Assembly: GCF_945915435.1 (NCBI RefSeq)
Contig: NZ_CAMEFG010000027.1
Coordinates: 1-44,661 of the forward strand
DNA: 44,661 nt
Origin: an uncultured Paracoccus sp.
GTDB taxonomy: Bacteria; Pseudomonadota; Alphaproteobacteria; Rhodobacterales; Rhodobacteraceae
Direction of reading: 5' to 3'
A model generated the notes under the pieces. The model made no database searches. It had not been told where the DNA came from and saw only the letters and a list, made by a program, of their open reading frames with translations. A program made the position numbers and the translations under genes. Positions 34,167 through 44,607 of this stretch are shown here, one piece after another (within the stretch, counting starts at the first letter, position 1; each line of letters starts with the position of its first letter).

Positions 34167-34795
34167 CCCCCGTCGATCATGATGACATGGACGAAGCCCG
34201 GACCGTGGGCGCCGCGGACATAGCTGCCCTCGATATCCGTGGTGCCGCTGGGACCTGTGATCAGGATGGCGTTGCGCGGAATGGCCTGCGCGGCCAGTTT
34301 GCCCGCGTAATCCTCCAGCCACGCCAGCAGGTTGTCCCGATGCAGCACGACGATATGGTGCAGCGGCAGGAAGGACAGCAGGATCGGCGTCTCGGGTCCC
34401 GAATGGATCACCAGCGAACCGCTTTCCGCGATGCCCCACAGCGCCAGCCCAAGGGCGGCGGGTTCGTTGGGCGCCAGCGCGGGATGGGTGTCGATGCCGG
34501 TCCAGTCCAGCGCGGCCAGCGCGGGTGCGGGTTGCAGCGCCAGCGAGGGCGGCAGCCCGTGGCCGTCCAGATAGCGGCGCACGGCCTGTGGCACCGCGCC
34601 CATATCCGCCACATGGTCGAAGGTGGTGCCAAGCGCGCTTGCCTTGACCTCGAACGCCTTGGGCAGGGCCGGTGCGGCCAGCGCGGGGCGGACGGGATCC
34701 CTCAGCAGGGCGGCGGCTTCTGCGGCGATGGCCCCGGAATCGTTGGCGGGGCTGGCGGCGCGGATGGCGGCAAGGATGGTGTCGCGGGCGCTCAT
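34163..34795 (-). CDS. lutC: Lactate utilization protein C (LUD domain)
   Basis: LutC is the LUD-domain subunit of the LutABC iron-sulfur lactate oxidation complex. The 210-residue product begins MSARDTILAAIRAASP and contains the LUD core: WGIAESGSLVIHSG, LLSFLPLHHIVVLHRDNLLAWLEDY, ILITGPSGTTDIEGSYVRGAHGP. This is a full-length family member. It is the last gene of the lctP-lutABC operon, and its ATG overlaps the lutB stop (ATGA). Confidence 0.95.
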   Translation of the reverse strand: MSARDTILAAIRAASPANDSGAIAAEAAALLRDPVRPALAAPALPKAFEVKASALGTTFDHVADMGAVPQAVRRYLDGHGLPPSLALQPAPALAALDWTGIDTHPALAPNEPAALGLALWGIAESGSLVIHSGPETPILLSFLPLHHIVVLHRDNLLAWLEDYAGKLAAQAIPRNAILITGPSGTTDIEGSYVRGAHGPGFVHVIMIDGG

Positions 34796-36210
34796 TTGCG
34801 GGTCCCTTTCTGCCGGGCGCGATATTCCTCCATGAAGGTGCGGCCGGGCGGGCGGGGCAGGTCGCGATGCCCCGTCCATCCCCCGGCCAGCGGCATGTGC
34901 GAGATCCAGCCGCCCTTGCCGAAGAGCCGCAGCACCCGCACGCCGATCCGGCTGCCGAGGCGGTAGATCGCGGGCCGCCGCGCCGCCCATGCCCAAAGGC
35001 CGAGGCCCCCGCGCAGGCTGCCCGGCTCCAGCCGTTCGCGCCAGCTTCGGGTGCGCCATGCGCGCAGCAGCGTGGGGATGGGGATCTCGACCGGGCAGAC
35101 TTCGGCGCAGCGGCCGTTCATGGTGCAGGCATTGGGCAGGTCGCGCGAGGCCGCCAGCCCGTCCAGCACCGGCGTCAGCACGGATCCCATCGGGCCGGGA
35201 TATGTCCCGCCATAGGCGTGGCCGCCGATCTGGCGATAGACGACGCAATGGTTCATGCAGGCGCCGCAGCGGATGCAGCGCAGCATCTCGCGGAATTCGT
35301 CGGCCAGCATCCGGGTGCGGCCGTTGTCGACCAGCACGATGTGCATCTCCTCGGGGCCGTCCGCGTCGCCCGCCCGTTTCGGGCCGCAATGGAAGGTGGT
35401 GTATTGCGTCATCTCGCCGCCCGTTGCGGACCTGACCAGCAGCCGCAGCAGCGCGAAGGCATGGGCGGTCGAGGGCACGATCTTTTCCACCCCTGCCGTC
35501 ACGATATGGACGCGCGGCGGAGTGGTGGTCAGTTCGGCATTGCCCTCGTTGGTGACGGTGCAGGTCGCGCCGGTATCGGCCACAAGGAAATTCGCGCCGG
35601 AAATGCCGACATCCGCGCCCAGGAATTTCTCGCGCAGGATGCGGCGGGCGCTTTGCACCATCGTCGCGGGATCCTCGGCCTCGGGCGGCGGGTTGTGGCC
35701 TTCGCGGAAGAGGTCGGCCACCTGCTCGCGCGTGCGGTGCATGGCGGGCCAGATGATATGCGAGGGCGGCTCGCCCGCAAGCTGGATGATATGTTCGGCC
35801 AGATCGGTTTCCACGCGCTCGATCCCGGCATCGGCAAGGGCGTGTGGCAGGCCGATCTCTTCGCCCAGCATCGACTTGGAGCGCGTGACGATCTTCGCCC
35901 CGGCGTCAAGGCAGATGCGGGTGACGATGGCGCGGGCCTCGGCATCGTCCACGGCCCAGTGGACCTGCGCGCCGCTGGCGGTCGCGTTTTTCTCGAACAT
36001 TTCCAGGTAATGGCCCAGATTGGCGATCACATGGTCCTTGATCGCGCGGCCACGGTCGCGGGCGGCCTGAAATTCGGGGAAATTGGCGACGGCGGCGGCG
36101 CGTTTCGTCTCGGCGGTGCCCGTGGTGCGGTCGATGGCCAGCTTCAGCGTGCGGTCGGCGAGGGCGGCCTTGGCGCGGTCCTTGAACGGCGCCTTGGTGG
36201 CGGTGTGCAT
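34792..36210 (-). CDS. lutB: Lactate utilization iron-sulfur protein LutB
   Basis: LutB carries electrons during L-lactate oxidation to pyruvate. The 472-residue protein has an N-terminal LUD domain (DDAEARAIVTRICLDAGAKIVTRSKSML near 85-112; FLGADVGISGANFLVADTGA) and a C-terminal double 4Fe-4S ferredoxin part with MLRCIRCGACMNHCVVYRQIGGH and NACTMNGRCAEVCPVEIP. The ATG at 36210 has a GGAGAGGAGGG ribosome site. Its start lies 3 bases after the lutA stop, and it overlaps lutC. Confidence 0.95.
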   Translation of the reverse strand: MHTATKAPFKDRAKAALADRTLKLAIDRTTGTAETKRAAAVANFPEFQAARDRGRAIKDHVIANLGHYLEMFEKNATASGAQVHWAVDDAEARAIVTRICLDAGAKIVTRSKSMLGEEIGLPHALADAGIERVETDLAEHIIQLAGEPPSHIIWPAMHRTREQVADLFREGHNPPPEAEDPATMVQSARRILREKFLGADVGISGANFLVADTGATCTVTNEGNAELTTTPPRVHIVTAGVEKIVPSTAHAFALLRLLVRSATGGEMTQYTTFHCGPKRAGDADGPEEMHIVLVDNGRTRMLADEFREMLRCIRCGACMNHCVVYRQIGGHAYGGTYPGPMGSVLTPVLDGLAASRDLPNACTMNGRCAEVCPVEIPIPTLLRAWRTRSWRERLEPGSLRGGLGLWAWAARRPAIYRLGSRIGVRVLRLFGKGGWISHMPLAGGWTGHRDLPRPPGRTFMEEYRARQKGTRK

Positions 36211-36212
36211 GG

Positions 36213-36980
36213 CTATCCCTCCTCTCCGATGGCGGGGCCGTCGGCTTGTCCGGCCAGCACCTCGATGGTGTGGAAACAGCGGGTTTTCGCCCCGCGCCGG
36301 TGCAGCTTGCCCGCCATGTTCATCAGGCAGCCCAGATCGCCCGCCAGCAGCAGATCGGCCCCGGTGCCCTCGACCGCCTCGGCCTTTTCCGTGACGATGG
36401 CGTTCGAGATGTCGGAATATTTCACGCAGAAGGTGCCGCCGAAGCCGCAACAGACGTCGTTGCCGGGCAGGCCGCGCATCTCCAGCCCCTCGACATGGGA
36501 CAGAAGCGCGCGGGGCTGTGCGGCGATGCCCAGTTCCCGCAGGCCCGAGCAACTGTCGTGATAGGTGGCGGAGGCGGCAAGCCGCCTGCCGCTTGGCGCG
36601 TAGCCCATGACATCGGCCAGAAAGCTGGTGATCTCATGGGTTTTCGCGGCCATTGCGCGCGCGCGGGCGGCCCATTCCGGGTCGCCCGCCAGCAGTTCCG
36701 GGTAGCCATGCACCATCGTCGCCGCGCAGGACCCCGAGGGCAGGACGACATAATCGAACCCCTCGAAGGTGGCGATGGTCTGGCAGGCCAGCCGCACCGT
36801 GTCGCGGTCGTCGCCGCTGTTGAAGGCGGGCTGGCCGCAGCAGGTCTGCGCCTGCGGCACCTCGACCGTGCATCCGGCTTCTTCCAGAAGCTGGATGGCG
36901 GCGAAACCGATTTGCGGGCGGATGGCATCGACGAGGCAGGTCACGAACAGACCGACCCGAGGATTTGGCTTTCCCGGCAT
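36213..36980 (-). CDS. lutA: Lactate utilization protein LutA (cysteine-rich domain)
   Basis: LutA is the 255-residue subunit with two CCG-type cysteine-rich domains, as in GlcF and heterodisulfide reductase HdrB. The motifs are AQTCCGQPAFNSG near 45, YHDSCSGLRELG near 140 and VCCGFGGTFCVKYS near 175. It likely binds a catalytic iron-sulfur cluster in the lactate-oxidising complex. The ATG at 36980 lies 7 bases after the lactate permease stop, and a TGAGG site precedes it. Confidence 0.94.
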   Translation of the reverse strand: MPGKPNPRVGLFVTCLVDAIRPQIGFAAIQLLEEAGCTVEVPQAQTCCGQPAFNSGDDRDTVRLACQTIATFEGFDYVVLPSGSCAATMVHGYPELLAGDPEWAARARAMAAKTHEITSFLADVMGYAPSGRRLAASATYHDSCSGLRELGIAAQPRALLSHVEGLEMRGLPGNDVCCGFGGTFCVKYSDISNAIVTEKAEAVEGTGADLLLAGDLGCLMNMAGKLHRRGAKTRCFHTIEVLAGQADGPAIGEEG

Positions 36981-36987
36981 GGCGACC

Positions 36988-38754
36988 TCAGAGCTTGACG
37001 GTGGTGGGCGCCTGCCCGCGATTGCGCGACATGGCAAACAGCACCACGGCAGCCCAGATCACGGCACCGACCCACCAGATGACATTGCCCGACAGCAGCC
37101 CAAGGCCGACAAGCCCGCCCTGGATGCAGTAATAGGCCATCGGCACCAGCGTCTTGCGGATGACCGCGCCCTCGCGGTCGGTCAGGCCCACGGTGGCGGA
37201 CGCCGCGACGACGTTGTGGACGCAGATCATGTTGCCCGCCGCACCGCCGATGGCTTGCAGCGCCACCACCGTGCCCGCGCCGGCCGCGCCCAGACCGATC
37301 TGTTCGGCGGTCGAGAACTGGAACAGCGAGAACATCATGTTGCTGACCGTGTTCGACCCGGCGACGAAGGCCCCCATCGCCCCGATCCACGGCGCGAAGA
37401 ACGGCCATGCATTGCCGACGACGCTTGAGACCCCCTCGGCCAGCACGATGGGCATGGATGCCAGCGTGTCCGAGGCCGAGTTCAGGAAGACCTGCACCAT
37501 CGGCACCGCCAGCAGCAGCGCGGGCGCGGCGGCGATCATGGTCGTGCCCGAGGATTTCAGCGCCCGCCCGTAATCGCCGACCTTCATCCCGTGGTAGAAG
37601 AAGGTAAAGACCGAGGCCAGGATCAGGATCGTGCCCGGCATGTAAAGCACCTGCGTGCGCGAGTTGATGCCCGAGCCGAACAGGTCGTCAAAGGCCAGGG
37701 TCATCGCGGGCGAGGTCAGCCAGGCTTGCACCGGCGTCACGGTGCGCGTCAGGATCAGCAGAGCCACGACGACGACATAGGGCGCCCATGCCTTGACCAG
37801 CGGCATGATGGGCTTGCCGTTGTCGTGATGCTCGATGTCGTTCAGCTTGCCGGCCCAATCGGCTTCCCATTGTTCGCGGGCGGGGAAGTCGAAGGTTTCC
37901 TTCGGGATCAGGAAACCGCGTTGCGCCGCCGGAACCACGATCAGCAAACCGATGATCCCACCCAGCAGCGAGGGGAACTCGGGTCCCAGGATCTGCGCGA
38001 TGATCCAATAGGGCACGGTGAAGGCTAGGCCCGCGAACAGCGCGAATTTCCAGATGCGGAACCCTTCGGCAAAGGAACGGTTCGCGCCGAAGAAGCGCGT
38101 CAGCATCCCCACCAGGATCACCGGGATCAGGAAACCGACCAGCCCGTGGATGGTGGCGGTCTTGGCCGCGATCGCGAACAGGTAATCGGGGAAGAAGGGC
38201 GTCGGCGCGATGGTCGCCTCGACGATTTCCTGCCCCGAAAGGCCGGTGTTGACGCCCACCAGCATCGGCGTGCCGACCGCGCCGAAGGATACGGGCGTGG
38301 ATTGGATGATCAGCGTCACCATGACGGCGGCCATCGCGGGAAAACCCACCGCGACCAGCAGCGGCGCGGCAACGGCGGCAGGTGTGCCGAAACCCGAGGC
38401 CCCCTCGATCAGCGAACCGAACAGCCATGCGATGATGATCGCCTGCACCCGCCGGTCGGGCGAGATCGAGGTGAAACCGTTGCGGATCGACCGGATGCCG
38501 CCGCTTTCCTCAAGCGTGTAAAGCATCAGGATCGCGCCGAAGACGATGTAGAGCAGGCCAAGCGCGGTCACGGCGCCGTGGACGGTCGCACCCATGATCT
38601 TGTTCAACTCGGTCCCCCAGACCACGAGCGCGGTCACGACCGTCACGACATAGGCTATGAACATCGAGAACTTGGCCGACTTCGCCAGCACCACCAGCAG
38701 CAGGAACACCGTGGCGATGGGCAGCAAGGCCAGAATGAAAGTGATGAATCCCAT
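36988..38754 (-). CDS. lctP: L-lactate permease (LctP/LldP family)
   Basis: This 588-residue inner-membrane permease imports lactate (family members also take glycolate). It has more than ten hydrophobic helices and the family blocks [48 protein letters not shown] and [16 protein letters not shown] near the N-terminal half. The C-terminal half repeats [28 protein letters not shown] ribosome site precedes the ATG. It is first in an operon with lutA, lutB and lutC. No regulator gene lies in the cluster. Confidence 0.95.
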   Translation of the reverse strand: MGFITFILALLPIATVFLLLVVLAKSAKFSMFIAYVVTVVTALVVWGTELNKIMGATVHGAVTALGLLYIVFGAILMLYTLEESGGIRSIRNGFTSISPDRRVQAIIIAWLFGSLIEGASGFGTPAAVAAPLLVAVGFPAMAAVMVTLIIQSTPVSFGAVGTPMLVGVNTGLSGQEIVEATIAPTPFFPDYLFAIAAKTATIHGLVGFLIPVILVGMLTRFFGANRSFAEGFRIWKFALFAGLAFTVPYWIIAQILGPEFPSLLGGIIGLLIVVPAAQRGFLIPKETFDFPAREQWEADWAGKLNDIEHHDNGKPIMPLVKAWAPYVVVVALLILTRTVTPVQAWLTSPAMTLAFDDLFGSGINSRTQVLYMPGTILILASVFTFFYHGMKVGDYGRALKSSGTTMIAAAPALLLAVPMVQVFLNSASDTLASMPIVLAEGVSSVVGNAWPFFAPWIGAMGAFVAGSNTVSNMMFSLFQFSTAEQIGLGAAGAGTVVALQAIGGAAGNMICVHNVVAASATVGLTDREGAVIRKTLVPMAYYCIQGGLVGLGLLSGNVIWWVGAVIWAAVVLFAMSRNRGQAPTTVKL

Positions 38755-38906
38755 CTTTTTCCTCCGAGGATGCGGGGAACGCCCGCTTCAGTTTTCCGTC
38801 CGGGCGAGCCGCCGGCATGGCAGGGGCCGCCTTGTCCGGGCGCAGGCGCCTTGCGCCGGCTGGGTGGCGGGCGGGACGGCCTCTCGCATTTGTGAGGGTG
38901 CCGGAT

Positions 38907-38939
38907 GATCCGCCCCACCGCAAGCGGGCAGGGCGGATC
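38907..38939 (-). terminator. Terminator-like hairpin after the pyruvate dehydrogenase operon
   Basis: GATCCGCCC at 38907-38915 pairs perfectly with GGGCGGATC at 38931-38939, with a small CCG/CGG dyad inside the loop. It begins 7 bases past the lpd stop on the minus strand. The rest of the 191-base gap to the lactate permease ATG shows no recognisable operator; the lctP promoter should lie at about 38760-38900. Confidence 0.6.
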
Positions 38940-38945
38940 TTGTCG

Positions 38946-40649
38946 TCAGTTCCGCTTTTTCGGCGGGATCAGGTCGGTGATGGTGCCCTCGAACATCTCG
39001 GCGGCGAAGTTCACGGTTTCGCTCAGGGTCGGGTGCGGGTGGATGGTGTGGCCCAGGTCGACGGCATCGGCCCCCATCTCGATGGCCAGCGCCACCTCGG
39101 CGATCAGGTCGCCCGCATTGGGGCCGACGATGGCCGCGCCGATCACGCGGTCGTCGGCCTCGTCGAAGACCAGCTTGGTGATGCCTTCGGACCGCCCCAA
39201 CGACAGCGACCGGCCCGAGGCCGCCCAGGGGAAGACCCCCTTGCCCACCTTGCGCCCCTCGGCCTTGGCCTGCGTCTCGGTCAGGCCGACCCATGCCACT
39301 TCCGGGTCGGTATAGGCGACCGAGGGGATCACGCGGGCGTCGAAGAAACGCTTGTGGCCCGCGCAGACCTCGGCGGCGACCTTGCCTTCGTGGACGGCCT
39401 TGTGCGCCAGCATCGGCTGGCCCACCACGTCGCCGATGGCGAAGATATGGGCGACGTTGGTGCGCTGCTGGTTGTCCACCGCGATGAAGCCGCGTTCATC
39501 CACCGCGACACCCGCCGCCTCGGCGCCGATCAGCTTGCCGTTGGGCTTGCGGCCCACGGCGACCAGAAGGCGGTCGAAGGTGTCGGTGCTGGTCGCGCCC
39601 TTGTCGTCCTCGAAGGTCACGGTCAGGCCGCTTTCGTCCGCGGATACCGCCGTTACCTTGGTTTTCAGCAGGATCTTTTCGTAGCGGCCCTCGATGCGTT
39701 TGTGCAGGGGCTTCACGATGTCCTTGTCGGCGCCGGGGATGATCTGGTCCATCAGTTCGACCACCGTCACCTTCGATCCCAGCGCATCATAGACGCAGGC
39801 CATTTCCAGCCCGATGATGCCGCCGCCCAGAACCAGCAGCCGGCCCGGCACATCGGCCAGTTCCAGCGCCCCGGTCGAGTCGATCACGCGCGGGTCGTCA
39901 TGCGGGATGAAGGGCAGGGTGACGGGCTCGGACCCCGCCGCGATGATGCATTGATCGAAGCTGACGGTGGATTTCGCGCCGTCATCGTCCACCTCGATCA
40001 TGTTCGGGCCGGTGAAGCGGCCATAGCCGTTCACCACCGTCACCTTGCGGCCCTTGGCAAGACCCGCAAGCCCGCCGGTCAACTGCTTGATGACCGAATC
40101 CTTCCAGCCGCGCAAGCCGTCCAGATCGACCTGCGGGGCGGCGAAGGTGACGCCGTGATGCGCCATCTCCTCGGCCTCAGTGATGACCTTGGCGGCGTGC
40201 AGCAGCGCCTTGGACGGAATGCAGCCCACGTTCAGGCAGACGCCGCCGAGCGAGGGGTCCTTCTCGATCAGCACGACTTTCTTGCCCAGGTCGGCGGCGC
40301 GGAAGGCCGCCGTATAGCCGCCGGGACCGGAACCCAGCACGACCACCTCGGCATGGACATCGCCGCCGCCTGCCGCCGGGGCAGGGGCCGCCGCCGGGGC
40401 CGCCGGGGCCGCGCCTGCGCCAGCGCCTTCCAGCACCAGGATCAGCGATCCCTCGGCCACCTTGTCGCCGACCGCGACCGCGATGGACGCCACCTTGCCC
40501 GCCGCCGGGGAAGGCACCTCCATCGTCGCCTTGTCGGATTCCAGCTCGATCAGGGGCTGTTCCTCGGTCACCTCGTCGCCCACCGCCACCAGCAGGCTGA
40601 TGACGGGGACGTCCTTGAAATCACCGATATCGGGGACTTTGACTTCCAT
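38946..40649 (-). CDS. lpdA: Dihydrolipoyl dehydrogenase (E3) with N-terminal lipoyl domain
   Basis: E3 of the pyruvate dehydrogenase complex reoxidises dihydrolipoamide with FAD and NAD+. The 567-residue protein is longer than usual because it begins with a lipoyl domain (lipoyl Lys40 in [13 protein letters not shown]) and an Ala/Pro linker (about 75-95). The FAD motif is [11 protein letters not shown] near 107, the redox disulfide is Cys138/Cys143 ([13 protein letters not shown]), and the C-terminal catalytic block is HPHPTLSE. Lipoyl-E3 fusions are known in some bacteria. The lipoyl domain is nearly the same as that of the neighbouring E2. Confidence 0.95.
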   Translation of the reverse strand: MEVKVPDIGDFKDVPVISLLVAVGDEVTEEQPLIELESDKATMEVPSPAAGKVASIAVAVGDKVAEGSLILVLEGAGAGAAPAAPAAAPAPAAGGGDVHAEVVVLGSGPGGYTAAFRAADLGKKVVLIEKDPSLGGVCLNVGCIPSKALLHAAKVITEAEEMAHHGVTFAAPQVDLDGLRGWKDSVIKQLTGGLAGLAKGRKVTVVNGYGRFTGPNMIEVDDDGAKSTVSFDQCIIAAGSEPVTLPFIPHDDPRVIDSTGALELADVPGRLLVLGGGIIGLEMACVYDALGSKVTVVELMDQIIPGADKDIVKPLHKRIEGRYEKILLKTKVTAVSADESGLTVTFEDDKGATSTDTFDRLLVAVGRKPNGKLIGAEAAGVAVDERGFIAVDNQQRTNVAHIFAIGDVVGQPMLAHKAVHEGKVAAEVCAGHKRFFDARVIPSVAYTDPEVAWVGLTETQAKAEGRKVGKGVFPWAASGRSLSLGRSEGITKLVFDEADDRVIGAAIVGPNAGDLIAEVALAIEMGADAVDLGHTIHPHPTLSETVNFAAEMFEGTITDLIPPKKRN

Positions 40650-40664
40650 GATCCTGCCTCCCTC

Positions 40665-41915
40665 TCAGAGCATGATCCGGCGCACGTCGCCGAGCAGATG
40701 TTTCAGGGTCGCGGCAAAGCGCGCGGCCAGCGCCCCGTCGATGGCGCGGTGGTCGTAGCTGAGCGACATCGGCAGCATGTTGCGCGGCACGAATTGCTCG
40801 CCGTCCCACACGGGCGCCAGTTTCGAGCGCGTCAGGCCCAGGATCGCCACTTCGGGCGCGTTGACGATGGGGGTGAAGGAAGTCCCCCCGATGCCGCCAA
40901 GCGACGAGATGGTGAAGGTGGCGCCCTGCATGTCCGCCGATTTCAGCTCGCCCGCGCGGGCCTTGGCCGACAGTTCGCCCAGTTCCCTGGAAATCTCGAT
41001 GATCCCCTTGCGGTCGGCATCCTTGATGACCGGCACCACCAGCCCGTTGGGCGTGTCGGCGGCAAAGCCGATATTGTAATAGCCCTTGCGGATCAGCTTG
41101 TCGCCGTCGGGATGGATCGAGGAATTGAACTCCCAATGCGATTTCAGAGCCGAGACGCTGGCCTTGATGACGAAGGACAAGAGCGTCACCCGGTAGCCGT
41201 CCTTTTTGGCGGCCTCGTCCAACTCCTTGCGATACTTGTCGATTTCGGTGATGTCGGCTTCTTCGTTATGGGTCACATGGGGCACGTTCAGCCAGGAACG
41301 GTGCAGCGCCGGGCCGGACAGCTTCTTGATGCGCGCCATCTCGACATCTTCGACCGGGCCGAACTTGGAAAAGTCGATGACCGGGATCGGCGGAATGCCC
41401 ATGCCGCCCTGAACCGCCCCGCCCGAGGCAGCCGGGGCCGCGCCGGACTTGAAGCTGTTGACCAGGTCCTCGCGCAGGATGCGGCCCTTGCGGCCGGTGC
41501 CGTTGACCTTGGACAGGTCGATGCCCAACTGGCGCGCGAATGCGCGGACCGAGGGCGAGGCATGGGCCTTGCCGAAACCCGCATCCGTCACCGGGGCGGG
41601 GGCCGCCGCAGGTGCCGGTGCCGCTGCGGCGGGGGCCGCCGCCGGGGCAGGGGCAGCGCTTGCGGGCGCGTCGCCCGCACCGTCCGCCTCAAGCGTCAGG
41701 ATGACCGAGCCTTCGGACACCCGGTCGCCTTCCTTGACCGAGATCGCGGCGACCTTGCCCGCTGCGGGGCTGGGCACCTCCATCGTCGCCTTGTCGGATT
41801 CCAGCTCGATCAGCGGGTCTTCCGCCGCGACCGTGTCGCCCACGGACACAAGGATGCTGATCACCGGCACGTCGCTGAAATCGCCGATATCGGGAACTTT
41901 TACTTCGATAGACAT
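40665..41915 (-). CDS. aceF: Pyruvate dehydrogenase E2, dihydrolipoamide acetyltransferase
   Basis: This is the 416-residue E2 core of the PDH complex. One lipoyl domain (Lys42 in [13 protein letters not shown]) is followed by a long Ala/Pro linker (about 80-115). The peripheral-subunit-binding domain (HASPSVRAFARQLGIDLSKV near 118-137) comes next, then the acetyltransferase domain with DHRAIDG (His389, Asp393). E. coli AceF has three lipoyl domains; here one is on E2 and one on E3. The gene lies 15 bases before lpd and 26 after aceE in the same operon. Confidence 0.95.
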   Translation of the reverse strand: MSIEVKVPDIGDFSDVPVISILVSVGDTVAAEDPLIELESDKATMEVPSPAAGKVAAISVKEGDRVSEGSVILTLEADGAGDAPASAAPAPAAAPAAAAPAPAAAPAPVTDAGFGKAHASPSVRAFARQLGIDLSKVNGTGRKGRILREDLVNSFKSGAAPAASGGAVQGGMGIPPIPVIDFSKFGPVEDVEMARIKKLSGPALHRSWLNVPHVTHNEEADITEIDKYRKELDEAAKKDGYRVTLLSFVIKASVSALKSHWEFNSSIHPDGDKLIRKGYYNIGFAADTPNGLVVPVIKDADRKGIIEISRELGELSAKARAGELKSADMQGATFTISSLGGIGGTSFTPIVNAPEVAILGLTRSKLAPVWDGEQFVPRNMLPMSLSYDHRAIDGALAARFAATLKHLLGDVRRIML

Positions 41916-41941
41916 ATGTCAGGTTCTCCCCTCGTTCCGAC

Positions 41942-44596
41942 TCAGACCAGCCGGGGGTTCGGCTTTTCGCCGTCGATTTCGTATTTGCTCAATGCGGATT
42001 TCAGCGTGGCCTCGTCGACGGCCCCTTCGCGGAACAGATCGACCATCGCCGCCGCCGCGATGTGGTTTGCGTCCACCTCGAAGAACCGGCGCAGGTTCAC
42101 CCGGCTGTCGGAACGCCCGAAGCCGTCCGTCCCCAGCACCGTGAAGCGGCCCGGCACGAAGGCGCGGATCTGCTCGGCATAGTTCTTCATGTAGTCGGTG
42201 GCGGCGATCACCGGCCCCTTGGCCTTGGAAAGCTGCTGCGTGACGTAAGGCACGCGCTGCTCGGCCAGCGGGTTCAGGCGGTTCCAGCGCGCCGCGTCCT
42301 GGCCGTCGCGGGCCAACTCATTGAGGCTTGTCGCCGACCAGATGTCGGCACTGACGCCGAAATCGGCCTCGAGCATCTCGGCCGCCTTCATCGCCTGCAC
42401 CAGGATCGTGCCCGATCCCAGCAGGTTGACATGCTTGCCGCCGGGCTTCCTGACCTCTTTCAGGCGATAAAGACCGCGGATGATGCCTTCCTCGCTGCCT
42501 GCGGGCATGTCGGGGTGGGCGTAGTTTTCATTCATCAGGGTGATGTAGAAATAGACATCCTCCTGATCCTCATACATCCGCTTCAGCCCGTGATGGACGA
42601 TCACGGCGACCTCGTGCTGGAAGGTCGGGTCGTAGGTGATGCAGTTCGGGATGGTTCCGGCCAGGATATGGCTGTGGCCGTCCTCGTGCTGCAAGCCCTC
42701 GCCGTTCAGCGTCGTGCGCCCGGCGGTGCCGCCCAGCATGAAGCCGCGCGCCCGGCTGTCGCCCGCCGCCCAGGCAAGATCGCCGATCCGCTGGAACCCG
42801 AACATCGAGTAGTAGATGAAGAACGGGATCATCGGCACGCCGTGGTTGGAATAGGCGGTCGCCGCCGCGATCCAGTCGGCCATCGCCCCGGCTTCGTTGA
42901 TGCCTTCCTGCAGCACCTGCCCGTCGGTGGATTCGCGATAGTAGGACATCTGCTCGCGGTCCTCGGGGGTGTAATTCTGCCCCTCGGGATTGTAGATCCC
43001 GATGGATCTGAACAGCCCCTCCATCCCGAAGGTGCGGCTTTCGTCGGGCACGATGGGCACGACGTTCTTGCCGATTTCCTTGTCGCGCAGCAGCGTCGTC
43101 AGGATGCGCACGAAGGCCATCGTGGTCGAGATCTCGCGTTCGCCCGTGGTCTGAAGCTGTGCCTTGAAGGTTTCCAGCGGCGGGATCGCCAGCTTGGCCG
43201 CGACCGTGTTGCGCTGCGGGAAATCGCCGCCCAAGGCGCTGCGCCGGTCGGCCAGATAGGCCTTCTGCGCATTGTTCAGCGCGACGAAGGGCGCGTTCGG
43301 CAGGTCCTCGTCCGAAACCGGGATCTTGAAGCGGTCGCGGAAGGCGCGAAGCTGGTCCTCGGCCAGTTTCTTCTGCTGGTGGGTGGTGTTCTGGCCTTCG
43401 CCCGCCGTGCCCATGCCATAGCCCTTGACCGTCTTGATCAGAAGGCAGGTGGGCGTGCCCTTCGTCTCGGTGGCCTTGCGGAAGGCGGTATAGACCTTTT
43501 CGGGGTCGTGGCCGCCACGGCTGAGGCCCCAGATCTGGTCGTCGGTCCAGTCCTCGACCAACGCCGCCGTTTCCGGGTATTTGCCGAAGAAATGCTTGCG
43601 GATATAGGCGCCGTCCTTGGACTTGAAGGTCTGATAGTCGCCGTCCACGGTCTCGTCCATCAACTGGCGCAGCCGCCCGGTGACGTCGTTTTCCAGCAAC
43701 TCGTCCCAGCCCTTGCCCCAAAGCAGCTTGATGACGTTCCAGCCCGCGCCGCGGAAGTCGCCTTCCAGTTCCTGCACGATCTTGCCATTGCCGCGCACCG
43801 GCCCGTCCAGCCGTTGCAGGTTGCAGTTGATGACGAAGATCAGGTTGTCCAGCTTCTCGCGCGAGGCGAGGTCGATGGCGCCGCGGCTTTCCGGCTCGTC
43901 CATCTCGCCGTCGCCAAGGAAGCACCAGACCTTGCGGTCGGCCATGTCGATATGGCCGCGGTGGTGCATGTATTTCATGAACCGCGCCTGGTAGATCGCC
44001 ATCAGCGGGCCAAGCCCCATCGAAACGGTCGGGAACTGCCAGTAATCCGGCATCAGCCACGGGTGCGGATAGGACGACAGCCCCTTGCCCGCCACTTCGG
44101 ACCGGAAGTTGACCAACTGGTCCTCGCTGATCCGGCCTTCCATGAAGGAACGCGCGTAGATGCCGGGGATCACATGGCCCTGGAAGAACACCAGGTCGCC
44201 CCCGTGGATCGCCGAGCGCGCGCGCCAGAAATGGTTCAGCCCGACGTCATACATCACCGCGGACGATGCAAACGACGCGATATGGCCGCCGTATTCGCTG
44301 GATTCCTTGTTGCGCCGCACGACGGTCGCCATCGCGTTCCAGCGGTTGATGGTGCGGATGCGCCATTCCATGTCCAGATCGCCGGGGAATTCGTGCTGGT
44401 CGTCCACGGGAATGGTGTTCTGATAGGGCGTCGTGGCGGAAAACGGCAGGTTCGCCCCCGCCGCGCGGGCCTGCTGAACGGCCCTGTCCAGCAGGTAATG
44501 CGCCCGTCCCGCGCCGTCGCGCTCGATCACGTCGGCGATGGCGTCCTGCCATTCGCGCGATTCAATCGGGTCGATATCCGATCCGAGATCATTCAT
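41942..44596 (-). CDS. aceE: Pyruvate dehydrogenase E1, homodimeric AceE type
   Basis: E1 decarboxylates pyruvate with thiamine diphosphate and acetylates the lipoyl groups of E2. The 884-residue protein shows the cofactor motif GDGEMDEPESRGAIDLA...NC at about 228-260 and the AceE body (YGMGTAGEGQNTTHQQKKL; GGTAGRTTLNGEGLQHEDGHSH). The start at 44596 is preferred because the GGGAG ribosome site lies 6 bases upstream. ATG 44602, two codons earlier, almost abuts that site. It heads aceE-aceF-lpd, just after the end of a PhaB-like gene. Confidence 0.95.
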   Translation of the reverse strand: MNDLGSDIDPIESREWQDAIADVIERDGAGRAHYLLDRAVQQARAAGANLPFSATTPYQNTIPVDDQHEFPGDLDMEWRIRTINRWNAMATVVRRNKESSEYGGHIASFASSAVMYDVGLNHFWRARSAIHGGDLVFFQGHVIPGIYARSFMEGRISEDQLVNFRSEVAGKGLSSYPHPWLMPDYWQFPTVSMGLGPLMAIYQARFMKYMHHRGHIDMADRKVWCFLGDGEMDEPESRGAIDLASREKLDNLIFVINCNLQRLDGPVRGNGKIVQELEGDFRGAGWNVIKLLWGKGWDELLENDVTGRLRQLMDETVDGDYQTFKSKDGAYIRKHFFGKYPETAALVEDWTDDQIWGLSRGGHDPEKVYTAFRKATETKGTPTCLLIKTVKGYGMGTAGEGQNTTHQQKKLAEDQLRAFRDRFKIPVSDEDLPNAPFVALNNAQKAYLADRRSALGGDFPQRNTVAAKLAIPPLETFKAQLQTTGEREISTTMAFVRILTTLLRDKEIGKNVVPIVPDESRTFGMEGLFRSIGIYNPEGQNYTPEDREQMSYYRESTDGQVLQEGINEAGAMADWIAAATAYSNHGVPMIPFFIYYSMFGFQRIGDLAWAAGDSRARGFMLGGTAGRTTLNGEGLQHEDGHSHILAGTIPNCITYDPTFQHEVAVIVHHGLKRMYEDQEDVYFYITLMNENYAHPDMPAGSEEGIIRGLYRLKEVRKPGGKHVNLLGSGTILVQAMKAAEMLEADFGVSADIWSATSLNELARDGQDAARWNRLNPLAEQRVPYVTQQLSKAKGPVIAATDYMKNYAEQIRAFVPGRFTVLGTDGFGRSDSRVNLRRFFEVDANHIAAAAMVDLFREGAVDEATLKSALSKYEIDGEKPNPRLV

Positions 44597-44607
44597 TGCC
44601 ATCTCCC

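Noticed and set aside
31905..34439. An 844-codon minus-strand open frame opposite the double-kinase gene
   Set aside because: No domain is recognisable, while the plus-strand frame has two clear catalytic loops and a coupled start.
38817..42182. A 1,121-codon plus-strand open frame across lpd and aceF
   Set aside because: Its composition (His, Asp, Arg and Gly rich) is that of the antisense of alphaproteobacterial coding DNA, and both genes beneath it are certain.
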